A stretch of 32,515 nt of DNA from Mesostigma viride (taxonomy: Eukaryota; Streptophyta; Mesostigmatophyceae; Mesostigmatales; Mesostigmataceae): positions 2,501 through 35,015 of the forward strand of contig RPFO01001477.1 of the NCBI GenBank assembly GCA_009746045.1, in the 5' to 3' direction. Both the position numbers and the translations under genes were made by a program. Every line of letters begins with the position of its first letter. Positions within the stretch are counted from its first letter, which is position 1. Shown piece after piece: positions 1 to 8,921 of this stretch. The notes beneath the pieces were generated by a model. The model saw only the letters and a list, made by a program, of their open reading frames with translations, made no database searches and was not told where the DNA came from.

Positions 1-290
<290 letters not shown>

Positions 291-337
291 GGTTTAGCCA
301 CATCGTGTTTTGTTCTTGGATTGATGACGCACCGCAC

Positions 338-1443
338 GCAACGCTCGTGACCTGCACCCGCAGGCGAAAAAGAACGAACCACAATGATAGCATGGTTGTG
401 AGTGACAATTGACGACATCACGCTACAAGGAGCATGACGCAAAAGGGATTAAAAATCGGCATGAAAAACCTGGTGAAAAATAAGAGGGAGAGGGGGGGAG
501 AGGGAGAGGGAGAGAGAGTCGTCGTTCAGGAAGCCGGCATGACGCAAAATGGGATGAATACTCAACATGACAGGTGAAAAAACATGAGAAAAACAACGTA
601 CATAAAATCCCGCAACTCACTCTTGTTGTTGCTGATGCTGCTGTCGTTGTTCTTGTTGTCAGGCCCGTTGTTCTTGATTTAATGATGTAAGTGCTGCTCG
701 TACGCAACGCTCGTGACCTGCACCCGCAGGCGAAAAAGAACGAACCACAATGATAGCATGGTTGTGAGTGACAATTGACGACATCACGCTACAAGGAGCA
801 TGACGCAAAAGGGATTAAAAATCGGCATGAAAAACCTGGTGAAAAATAAGAGGGAGAGGGGGGGAGAGGGAGAGGGAGAGAGAGTCGTCGTTCAGGAAGC
901 CGGCATGACGCAAAATGGGATGAATACTCAACATGACAGGTGAAAAAACATGAGAAAAACAACGTACATAAAATCCCGCAACTCACTCTTGTTGTTGCTG
1001 ATGCTGCTGTCGTTGTTCTTGTTGTCAGGCCCGTTGTTCTTGATTTAATGATGTAAGTGCTGCTCGTACGCAACGCTCGTGACCTGCACCCGCAGGCGAA
1101 AAAGAACGAACCACAATGATAGTATTGTTGTGAGTGACAATTGACGACATCACGCTACAAGGAGCATGACGCAAAAGGGATTTAAAATCGGCATGAAAAA
1201 CCTGGTGAAAAATAAGAGGGAGAGGGGGGGAGAGGGAGAGGGAGAGAGAGTCGTCGTTCAGGAAGCCGTCATGACGCAAAATGGGATGAATACTCAACAT
1301 GCCAGGTGAAAAAAAAAATAGAAAAACCACGTACGTAAAATCCCGCAACTCACTCTTGTTGGAGCTGATGCTGCTGTCGTTGTTGTTGTTGTCAGGCCCG
1401 TTGTTCTTGATTTCCAAAGAAGAAAGCCGTGAAGCTGCTCGTA
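338..1443. repeat. 366-bp tandem repeat, three units
   Basis: Units start at about 338, 704 and 1070 with the shared start GCAACGCTCGTGACCTG. The first two are identical or nearly so over 366 bp. The third is diverged and about 374 bp long, and a short fourth fragment (about 1444-1485, containing TGCACCCGCAGGCG) follows. Each unit contains its own GGGAGA purine tract and a TTGTTGTTGCTG-like stretch. Short minus-strand open frames of 94 aa repeat identically because 366 is divisible by three. Their serine/threonine-rich translations resemble no family I know and are read as non-coding. Confidence 0.93.
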
Positions 1444-1666
1444 CGCATTATGGGGGCTGCACCCGCAGGCGAAAAAGAACGTGGACCACAGTCGGTCACT
1501 GGACGTGCGGTGGCGGGCGTGGTGGGCGCATCCGGCGGTGCGCGCCTGCAAAACACCGCATCAATTACCTGGGCGGGCTGGGTGCGCACCTTCCAAAGTC
1601 CCTGGTGTGTGTCAGTGCAGCGTCGACATGGCATGCGAGGATATGTGCGTACGTACGACGAATCAT
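1444..1666. other. unassigned spacer with repeat fragment
   Basis: This spacer begins with a short partial copy of the 366-bp unit and then becomes GC-rich unique sequence. Small frames of 70-120 aa overlap here on both strands, but none shows a recognisable domain or conserved motif. No gene is called. Confidence 0.5.
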
Positions 1667-2250
1667 GTGAAACGACTGGTCCAACCTGAAAAATTTTAAA
1701 TTTTTGCCGTGTCCAGTAACGGTCCTAGGTTGCACCCGCGGGACGTTCCGACAGCTGTACAGAAAAGATCACAAAGATACGCCGCGCAACGACGCCTGTG
1801 CCCGGCAAATCATTTGTGAGCCCGGAACTGAACAGTCACTGCAAATGTCGAGTATTTATTGCTCCATCCCCACAAAAAAGCGTTCCGGACCTGTTCGAAG
1901 CGAAGAGCACTGACAGGGATCGGACCCGAGCCAGATTTGTGTGCGGACCATGATGGCTGGCCTCCCTCACTCCGCAACCTCACTCTGGACGCAGGTTCGA
2001 ATCCTGTCAGTGCTATTCGCTTCGAACAGTTCCGGAACGCTTTTTTTGGGGGGGTGGAGCAATAGATTTTCGACGTCTGTAGTGACTGTTCAGTTCCCGA
2101 CTCACATTTGCCGGGCACTGGCGTCATTCCGCGGCGTATCTTTCTGATCTATTCTGTACAGCTGCCGGAACGTCCCGCGGGTGCAACCTAGGACCGTTAC
2201 TGGACACGGCAAAAATTCAAAATTTTTTTAGGTTGGACCAGTCGTTTCAC
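1667..2250. mobile_element. 584-bp fold-back / MITE-like element
   Basis: The sequence GTGAAACGACTGGTCCAACC at 1667 is answered by its inverse at the 2250 end. Inverted similarity continues inward for about 250 bp on each side, covering a shared CACGGC block, CCTAGGTTGCACCCGCGGGA, ACAGCTGT, GAACTGAACAGTCACT and GTTCCGGA. There is no coding capacity. The arms have diverged by several substitutions and small indels, so the element is not recent. No clear target-site duplication could be fixed because the ends run into further inverted sequence (ACCAAACGAC follows the right end). The family is unassigned. Confidence 0.8.
1906..2014. other. tRNA-3'-half-like sequences at fold-back centre
   Basis: At 1994-2014 the + strand reads GGTTCGAATCC (a canonical B-box/T-loop) followed by a 7-nt CAGTGCT that pairs with AGCACTG at 1906. 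The opposite strand has a degenerate B-box, GGTCCGATCCC, in mirror position. A D-arm/A-box is not recognisable and the total of 109 nt is long. This looks like tRNA 3'-half-derived sequence captured in both arms of the fold-back rather than a working tRNA gene. Confidence 0.4.
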
Positions 2251-2851
2251 ACCAAACGACTTTTTGCACCAATAGGAGTCGACACTGCGTGTTCAGACTC
2301 CCAAGTACTCGGGCACCCACACCTGCCGGGGGAGTACATTGTAATGCTATTCACTAGAACAGTTCCGGATGTAGCGTTAGTGATGATGTTGTACAATATA
2401 TTTCAATCACGTTTGTCAGAGTGTGCGTTTTTCCGACATGTAGGGCAGGTTGTACAACATTCTGTGCGCCAACCATGTGTACTACATGTATCGATTAGTA
2501 TCACTACATGTATATTCCGTCATGATCGCAGGATTAGTAACTACTGGGCTACATGTTAGTGTACCCTTACTAGGCTACTATGTAGAACCTTCAGAACCTG
2601 ATTCTACCTTCCAAAATTCTAATTATGCGCCATGGATCAGTTTTGAAATGTAGAACGAGCCTACGTGGAGGGCATGACATCAGTCCAGCTGGCACCGCCG
2701 CGCACCATGACCGAGGGAACACGCCGTCACGTGCATGTAATGCAATGTTTGGAGACGACGGGCATGCATGCATGGTTAATTTTTGGCGGCGAATATTTTC
2801 CGCGCCAAAAAAATTCCGCGGTACCCTCCGTACCGTGAAAAGTGGGTGCAC
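2251..2851. other. unassigned intergenic stretch
   Basis: Mixed-composition sequence with no supported gene; the open frames (up to 111 aa) lack recognisable domains. It ends immediately outside the giant inverted repeat. A short dyad, TTTGGCGG with GGCGCGGAAAA on the other strand, lies near 2782-2810 next to a GCATGCATGCATG run. No function is assigned. Confidence 0.5.
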
Positions 2852-3830
2852 GGTGCGCGCACCCCTTGCGGAAGTGGCCATGGCGACTGCTTTTAGACGA
2901 AACGTGACAAATCTGGCTCGCGGAAAGCAGAAAAAATGCTCGATTCTTGGAGAAAATTAGTTACTGATTCTAATTTATGGTGGGATAGTTGCGATCTATA
3001 ATGTCGCGGGCTCTTTTTCTTTACCATCGGCAGGGGGGTCCGGCCTGAATTTCTGTCGGGATGAATAAAGTATAATTGATGCCTGCAGGTGTGATTGTCG
3101 ATTGTTGCCAGTTTTGATGGTCCTAATGGAAGCTAGTTTAATGATGTTTCTAAAGCCGTAAAAATTCCCGCTGCTATCTTTACCTTTCCCGTCATTTTGC
3201 GGTAAGATAACATTAGGCCTGCGCCATGCGCGCCCGACCTCTCCATGAAAGGGTGGCCTTTCTTGTGCGCCTGGGCACGAATAAATGCCCGTTATGGTAC
3301 GTTCTTGTATTAAACGTCCTAAGATAGCGCTTTCCTGCTTTCTTACCTCGTTGAGCGTAAGCTTTTTGCCTTCTTTCCGGCCAGATGCAGCCATGAAGTT
3401 GCGGGTCCTGGCGCTGCATCGCTGGATTCCTGGATGTTTTTAAGCAAGTTCGTCTGTGACGTGGCTGGCTTGCTGCAGCGCGTGGCCCACAACCTGTCGG
3501 GAAGGTGTAATGCTTTTATTTCCATGCTTCTCTGAAATTTCTTTTGCTTTATAGACAGTTGTGTTCGAGGAAATTCACGCGGTCTTCCTAAGCAGCGGCA
3601 TCATTTTCCCCAGACACTGACGAGCTGGCACCTGTCTCCTAAAGAGAGCGGCTCGTGCTTGTTAGAAAGGAGGCAGTGTGCATTTTGCGGGACACAATGC
3701 TTTGGTGGCACATGCGTCAGGTAGGCTGTTCCAATGGTCTCTTCACCTTTCCCACTGAGTAAATGTTAGCATTTGTCATGCTAACCAGAGCAGCTAGCCA
3801 CAGGTTGGCTGGATAAAAAGTCAGCTTATT

Positions 3831-3845
3831 TTCTCTTTATATACT
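3831..3845 (-). promoter_or_regulatory. outward-facing TATA-like box, left arm
   Basis: On the minus strand the arm reads GCAGTATATAAAGAG, a strong TATA-box match, in a segment that appears identical between the two arms. It would direct transcription outward, towards the left end of the structure. No convincing protein lies downstream; the first ATG on that strand opens only about 20 codons. Confidence 0.35.
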
Positions 3846-3998
3846 GCGTGTGTGGTCCTCCACGTGTCCGGCTTGTTGGGCATTTTGGAAGAGGGTTTAT
3901 AATGTGTTGTTGGGTGGAACAACTTGGTTGTTGGCACAAAATCACACATTATTAGCCTGAGATAGGCATGACATATGCTGCTCAGGCGTGTCGTCCTA

Positions 3999-4034
3999 CC
4001 AGCCTTGTTGTTAAGGGTAGACTCACAAGGCTGG
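3999..4034. other. 9-bp stem hairpin beside minisatellite
   Basis: CCAGCCTTG at 3999-4007 pairs perfectly with CAAGGCTGG at 4026-4034 across an 18-nt loop. The same hairpin occurs in the right arm near 27559-27594. It sits just outside the minisatellite on both arms. Role unknown. Confidence 0.6.
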
Positions 4035-4057
4035 CTGTGCCGATGGAGGGGTGGGGC

Positions 4058-5075
4058 GTGCTAGCCCCCCCCCACACCCACGCATGCATGCTAGCCCACC
4101 CCCACACCCACGCATGCATGCTAGCCCCGGCCCCGGCCCCCCCACACCCACGCATGCATGCTAGCCCCCCCCACACCCACGCATGCATGCTAGCCCACAC
4201 TCACACCCACGCATGCATGCTAGCCCACCCCCACACCCACGCATGCATGCTAGCCCCCCCACACACCCACGCATGCATGCCAGCCCCCCCACACACCCAC
4301 GCATGCATGACCGCCCCCCCCCACACCCACGCATGCATGCTAGCCCACCCCCACACCCACGCATGCATGCTAGCCCCCCCACACACCCACGCATGGATGC
4401 CAGCCCCCACACACACCCACGCATGCATGACAGCCCCCCCACACACCCACGCATGCATGCTAGCCCCCCACACACACCCACGCATGCATGCCAGCCCCCA
4501 TACACACCCACGCATGCATGCCAGCCCCCCCCCACACTTACGCATGCATGCTAGCCCCCCACACACACCCACGCATGCATGCCAGCCCCCCCCACACCCA
4601 CGCATGCATGCCAGCCCCCCCCCACACTTACGCATGCATGCTAGCCCCCCACACACACCCACGCATGCATGCCAGCCCCCCCCCACACCCACGCATGCAG
4701 GCTAGCCCCCCACACACACCCACGCATGCATGCCAGCCCCCATACACACCCACGCATGCATGCCAGCCCCCCCCACACTTACGCATGCATGCTAGCCCCC
4801 CACACACACCCACGCATGCATGCCAGCCCCCCCCACACCCACGCATGCATGCCAGCCCCCCCCCACACTTACGCATGCATGCTAGCCCCCCACACACACC
4901 CACGCATGCATGCCAGCCCCCCCCACACCCACGCATGCAGGCTAGCCCAACCCCACACCCACGCATGCATGCCAGCCCACCCCCACACCCACACGTGCAT
5001 GCCAGCCCACCCCCACACCCACGCATGCATGCCAGCCCACCCCCACACCCACGCGTGCATGCCAGCCCACCCCTA
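4058..5075. repeat. 30-bp C-rich minisatellite, left arm
   Basis: About 34 tandem units of roughly 30 bp, for example ACGCATGCATGCTAGCC followed by a CACC/CCCC-rich half. Unit length varies from 28 to 31 bp. Because most units are multiples of three, long open frames run through all phases and both strands, giving proteins made only of repeated HTHACM or MHAWVW motifs. These are by-products of the period. Each unit holds the self-complementary GCATGCATGC and a 13-bp alternating pyrimidine-purine run. Confidence 0.97.
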
Positions 5076-5349
5076 GCTTGAGCGTGCTTGTAAAGTTTTT
5101 GCATGGTTTATTAAAATGAGTGGAATATGTATTTATTGCATTAAATGTTAATTTTATTGATCATGAATGAAAATGGTCAACATTGCCGAAGTGCCCCTAA
5201 ATTGCTCAATATTGTGTGCTCAAGAATTCAATGAGGATTGTCATCATGGAAACCCGCACAAATTCACGATTCCGGGCATGCATGTGAAAGTATCAAGAAC
5301 AATTTTCAATTAAGAATGGTATCTCATTGTTCCATGAATCAATATGACT
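5076..5349. other. AT-rich spacer between minisatellite and satellite, left arm
   Basis: Unique AT-rich sequence with no open frame of note. Its reverse complement is at about 26439-26712 and no difference was found by eye. It separates the 30-bp minisatellite from the 70-bp satellite. Confidence 0.9.
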
Positions 5350-6394
5350 CCATGTACGTAGACAAGCCATGATGACCCCATGGGAGCCTAAATCCTCATC
5401 ATTAAATACATAAATGCCACCCATGTACGTAGACGGGCCATGATGACACCAATGGAGCCTGAATCCTCATCATTAATTACATAAATGCCAACCATGTACA
5501 TAGACAAGCCATGATGACACCATGGGAGCCTGAATCCTCATCATTAAATACATAAATGCCAACCATGTACGTAGGCCAGCCATGATGACACTATGGGAGC
5601 CTGAATCCTCATCATTAATTTCATACATGCCAACAACACGTAGACGGGCCATAATGACACCACGGGAGCCTGAATCCTCATCATTTATTTTATGAGACAT
5701 CCATGTACGTAGGCCAGCCATGATGACACCATGGGAGCCTGAATCCTCCACATTTTTTTTCTGAGACATCCATGTACGTAGGCCAGCCATGATGACACCA
5801 TGGGAGCCTGAATCCTCATCATTAAATACATACATGCCATCCATGTACGTAGACAGGCCATGATGACACCATGGGAGCCTGAATCCTCATCATTAATTAC
5901 ATAAATGCCAACCATGTACGTAGACGGGCCATGATGACACCATGGGAGCCTGAATCCTCATCATTTTTTTTATGAGACATCCATGTACGTAGGCCAGCCA
6001 TGATGACACCATGGGAGCCTGAATCCTCGTCATTTTTTTTTCTTTGACATCCATATACGTAGACGGGCCATGATGACACCATGGGAGCCTGAATCCTCAT
6101 CATTAATTACATACATGCCATCCATGTACGTAGACGGGCCATGATGACACCATGGGAGCCTGAATCCTCATCATTTACTATTCCTTGACATCCATGTACG
6201 TAGGCCAGCCATGGAGACATTATGGGAGCCTGAATCCTCCTCGTTAATTACATAAATGCCAACCATGTACGTAGACAAGCCATGATGACACCATGGGAGC
6301 CTGAATCCTCATCATTTACTATTCCTTGACATCCATGTACGTAGACGGGCCATGATGACACCATGGGAGCCTGAATCCTCATCATTAATTACAT
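5349..6394 (-). repeat. 70-bp satellite, reverse-oriented block
   Basis: About 15 monomers in the orientation ATGACACCATGGGAGCCTGA. Order of variant monomers follows the right-hand terminus of the forward array read on the opposite strand: the CACGGGAGCC variant, then the CAACAACACG variant, then the CACTATGGGAG variant. This block is therefore part of the inverted-repeat arm. It ends abruptly at the flip point at 6390-6394. Confidence 0.95.
6390..6394. other. satellite orientation flip point
   Basis: The reverse monomer reads ATTAATTACAT and the forward monomer continues as TACATGGATGGC. The 5-bp TACAT belongs to both, so the inversion joint has microhomology and no spacer. It makes an imperfect hairpin between ATCCTCATCATTAA and TTTAATGATGAGGAT. 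Confidence 0.85.
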
Positions 6395-7255
6395 GGATGG
6401 CATTTATGTATTTAATGATGAGGATTCAGGCTCCCATGGTGTCTCCATGGCTGGCCTACGTACATGGATGTCAAGGAATAGTAAATGATGAGGATTCAGG
6501 CTCCCATGGTGTCATCATGGCCTGTCTACGTACATGGATGGCATGTATGTAATTAATGATGAGGATTCAGGCTCCCATGGTGTCATCATGGCTTGTCTAC
6601 GTACATGGTTGGCATTTATGTAATTAATGAGGAGGATTCAGGCTCCCATGGTGTCATCATGGCTTGTCTACGTACATGGTTGGCATTTATGTAATTAATG
6701 ATGAGGATTCAGGCTCCCATGGTGTCTCCATGGCTGGCCTACGTACATGGATGTCAAGGAATAGTAAATGAGGAGGATTCAGGCTCCCATGGTGTCATCA
6801 TGGCCCGTGTACGTACATGGATGGCATGTATGTAATTAATGAGGAGGATTCAGGCTCCCATGGTGTCATCATGGCTGGCCTACGTACATGGATGTCAAAG
6901 AAAAAGAAATGATGAGGATTCAGGCTCCCATGGTGTCATCATGGCTGGCCTACGTACATGGATGTCTCATAAAATAAATGATGAGGATTCAGGCTCCCAT
7001 GGTGTCATCATGGCTTGTCTACCTACATTGTTGGCATGTATGTAATTAATGATGAGGATTCAGGCTCCCATGGTGTCTCCATGGCTGGCCTACGTACATG
7101 AATGGCATTTATGTAATTAATGATGAGGATTCAGGCTCCCATGGGGTCATCATGGCTTGTCTACGTACATGGTTGGCATTTATGTAATTAACGAGGAGGA
7201 TTCAGGCTCCCATGGTGTCTCCATGGCTGGCCTACGTACATGGATGTCAAGGAAT
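6390..7255 (+). repeat. 70-bp satellite, forward block left of retrotransposon
   Basis: About 12 forward monomers with the core GATGAGGATTCAGGCTCCCA. It was continuous with the block starting at 12585 before the retrotransposon inserted. It contains one copy (6839-7045) of a three-monomer marker, identical in translation, that recurs at 17214, 19209, 21553 and 23548. Confidence 0.96.
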
Positions 7256-7463
7256 TGGTGAGCTATGCTCATTTTATCTATGACTAACCTGCTGAGCGGA
7301 GAATGCAACGCCGTATAGCACCAAAAGAAAAAATAATTTTAGAAAAAATATTTTTTTGTGCTGGCACCCGTACCCCAGCCACCCAGGTAGGGGTTGGCTG
7401 GAGAGGTGGTTGCTATAAAGGGTGGGCTTCCATTCTAGGGAAGCAGGTTGTTTTCTTTTGCCT
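7256..7463 (+). repeat. split direct repeat A1
   Basis: This 208-bp repeat begins TGGTGAGCTATGCTC at the left edge and ends TTCTTTTGCCT before GAGAACC. It matches A2 (12156-12362) except for one T in a poly-T run. It carries the TATA box. Confidence 0.95.
7414..7420 (+). promoter_or_regulatory. TATA box of the retrotransposon (A1)
   Basis: TATAAAG within GCTATAAAGGG, 118 bases upstream of the ORF1 ATG. A start about 30 nt downstream would give an RNA that lacks most of A1, which the A2 copy could restore during replication. The same box is in A2 near 12313-12319. Confidence 0.6.
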
Positions 7464-7531
7464 GAGAACCTCACGTGACCACAACACAAAAAACAAAACG
7501 CAAGATAACACATCAAGCAGTATAACCTACC

Positions 7532-8635
7532 ATGTCCACAGTGACAGCCCCAGACCGGAATTTCCTAGCGAAACTCAAGCAAGCAGCCAAGGAGGGATGC
7601 ACCCCAAAGGAGGCCGCCACTGCGGTTCAGAAGATCCTAGGGGAGGGGAACTGGCTAGAGCGGATCCAGAAGCTCACTCCGGGGCGTGCCAAGAACGTCA
7701 TGGACGTCCTGGAGGAACGGGGGTTTGTCAGCGACTGGGATGGGGAGGAGGCCCTGGCCGATGTGCTAGCAGCGCAACTGGGGGAGGCTATTGCAGAGCC
7801 GGACCCACCAGTGTCAGCAGGTGCGGTGGGAACGGGGGGTGTTCCCCCTTCGGCAGGTGGAAGCGGAGGGGCGGGGCATGGTGGAGCGGGCGCTGGGGAG
7901 GACGATGGCGCTCCTGGGGCGATCGACCAGGCTGTGGCGGACCTGGACCGAAACCTAGGTCGGCTGCTGGGGACCGAGACGGGCTATGCAACGCCAGCTG
8001 GAGGGCTTCCATCCCGGCCGGGCAACGCCCGCACTGGCGGAGATATTGGCGACCTAATATCGGCTATGTCGAAGCTGCTGGACCAGGCAAAGACTCCAGC
8101 AGCTGCAAGCCCAGCCGCAGCGACGGCTGCTGGCAGACTGGCGCGCACGAAGGGGGTGGCGCTGAGTGGGCATGCAGTGCCGGTGCTGGTGAGCAACATG
8201 CTGGAGGCGGTGCTGCCAGGAATGCTGGACTACGCGGAGAGCGTGGGGGGGAAGTCCATCCGTGCATCGTTAATGCTGACGATGCACGGCAGCTCAGCCA
8301 GCGGGGAGAGGCGGATGCTGCTCCTGCAGATGGCAGGAATTCTGGACACGATGGTGACAGAATTTGGCTACTGGGCCACGCCACGCTCCGAAGTAATTCT
8401 GGAGCTGGCAGCAGCCGAGTACCTGGCAAAGCTGATCACGGCATGCCAGCTGGTGGATGTGGGGTCGACGGGTTGGAAGGGGACGCCGTCGGCAATGCTG
8501 CCATTCCAGGAGGGTGGAGCAATGCTGGCGTCTCCGGCGGTGCGGGCGGCGATGAGCATGGGGAAGCTGCAGCACAAGCTGGAGCAGGGTCCCGGCAAGA
8601 AGGGGCAGGGCGGCCCGTCCAACAACAACAAGTGA
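7532..8635 (+). CDS. Gag-like ORF1 protein of DIRS/PAT retrotransposon
   Basis: A 367-aa protein placed as Gag is in DIRS-like elements: first ORF, after the A1 promoter, before the polymerase. The ATG follows CTACC and is the first good start after the TATA box. Residues 1-90 are predicted helical and charged (KLKQAAKEG, RAKNVMDVLEERGF). Residues about 93-165 are a low-complexity Gly/Ala/Pro/Asp linker. Residues about 205-350 form a second helical domain (MLEAVLPGMLDYAES, MLLLQMAGILDTMV). The C terminus is Lys/Gly/Asn-rich (GPGKKGQGGPSNNNK) and may bind nucleic acid. No CCHC zinc knuckle is present. The Gag role is inferred from position, not from a recognised domain. The stop lies 139 bp before the ORF2 frame opens. 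Confidence 0.85.
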   Translation: MSTVTAPDRNFLAKLKQAAKEGCTPKEAATAVQKILGEGNWLERIQKLTPGRAKNVMDVLEERGFVSDWDGEEALADVLAAQLGEAIAEPDPPVSAGAVGTGGVPPSAGGSGGAGHGGAGAGEDDGAPGAIDQAVADLDRNLGRLLGTETGYATPAGGLPSRPGNARTGGDIGDLISAMSKLLDQAKTPAAASPAAATAAGRLARTKGVALSGHAVPVLVSNMLEAVLPGMLDYAESVGGKSIRASLMLTMHGSSASGERRMLLLQMAGILDTMVTEFGYWATPRSEVILELAAAEYLAKLITACQLVDVGSTGWKGTPSAMLPFQEGGAMLASPAVRAAMSMGKLQHKLEQGPGKKGQGGPSNNNK

Positions 8636-8921
8636 GGGAGCGGTGCCTTCTTCCACTACCTCTTCCAGCACCCCTGCCACCTCGTGACTGGTGGCAGCAG
8701 GTACGCTCAGGCCGTAGGCGCGATAGGATGAGTCGGGCTTTTAATGCTCGCACACTAGCCTGTCAGACGGTTAGGGCGTTAAACTGGATGGGGGGGGGGG
8801 GCGAGACCCGCCTGCTGTAGATTCAGCCCGTGTGCCCGGGCCTCTGCAGCAGGCGGCCCTAGATGGGATCGATGATGCTTGCAGGTCCTTTGTCCGCCGG
8901 AACGGTGGTTCCGTAGCGGCA
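8636..8921 (+). other. ORF1-ORF2 interval with G12 tract
   Basis: The ORF2 frame opens at 8775 after a TAG at 8772. It passes through a 12-G homopolymer (8790-8801), directly after an ATG at 8788 that is in another phase. The first in-frame ATG is only at 8922. How ORF2 is started (reinitiation, leaky scanning, or slippage at the G tract) cannot be told from the sequence. Confidence 0.6.

Larger units (their letters stand above)
2852..5349 (+). repeat. left arm of giant inverted repeat
   Basis: This arm matches 26438-28745 in inverse orientation. The outer part (2852 to about 3520) carries frequent substitutions and small indels against its partner. The inner part (about 3530-4057) and the AT-rich spacer (5076-5349) look identical by eye. 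The minisatellite between them differs in copy number. On the minus strand the outer part contains a 132-aa frame (2996-3394) that is not preserved intact in the right arm, so it is not called as a gene. Confidence 0.93.

Noticed and set aside
1906-2014. Functional tRNA gene
   Set aside because: The B-box and acceptor-like ends are present, but there is no A-box or D-arm, the length is 109 nt, and the sequence is part of an inverted repeat.
2782-2812. Paired E2F-like sites (TTTGGCGG and an inverse copy)
   Set aside because: No gene follows and the match is short; chance occurrence near a GC-rich dyad is likely.
2996-3394. 132-aa minus-strand frame in the left arm as a gene
   Set aside because: The right-arm copy is interrupted by indels and substitutions, no domain is recognisable, and no clear start context was found. 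Kept only as a note in the arm entry.
3968-5081. Long frames of HTHACM / MHAWVW repeats on both strands
   Set aside because: They arise because the 30-bp unit is divisible by three, are open in several phases and on both strands at once, and change with unit indels.
7303-8820. 505-aa frame overlapping ORF1
   Set aside because: It starts inside A1 before the Gag-like ATG, is Gly/Arg/Trp-rich, has no domain, and is a GC-driven shadow of ORF1. Only its end near the G12 tract is of interest for the ORF2 start.
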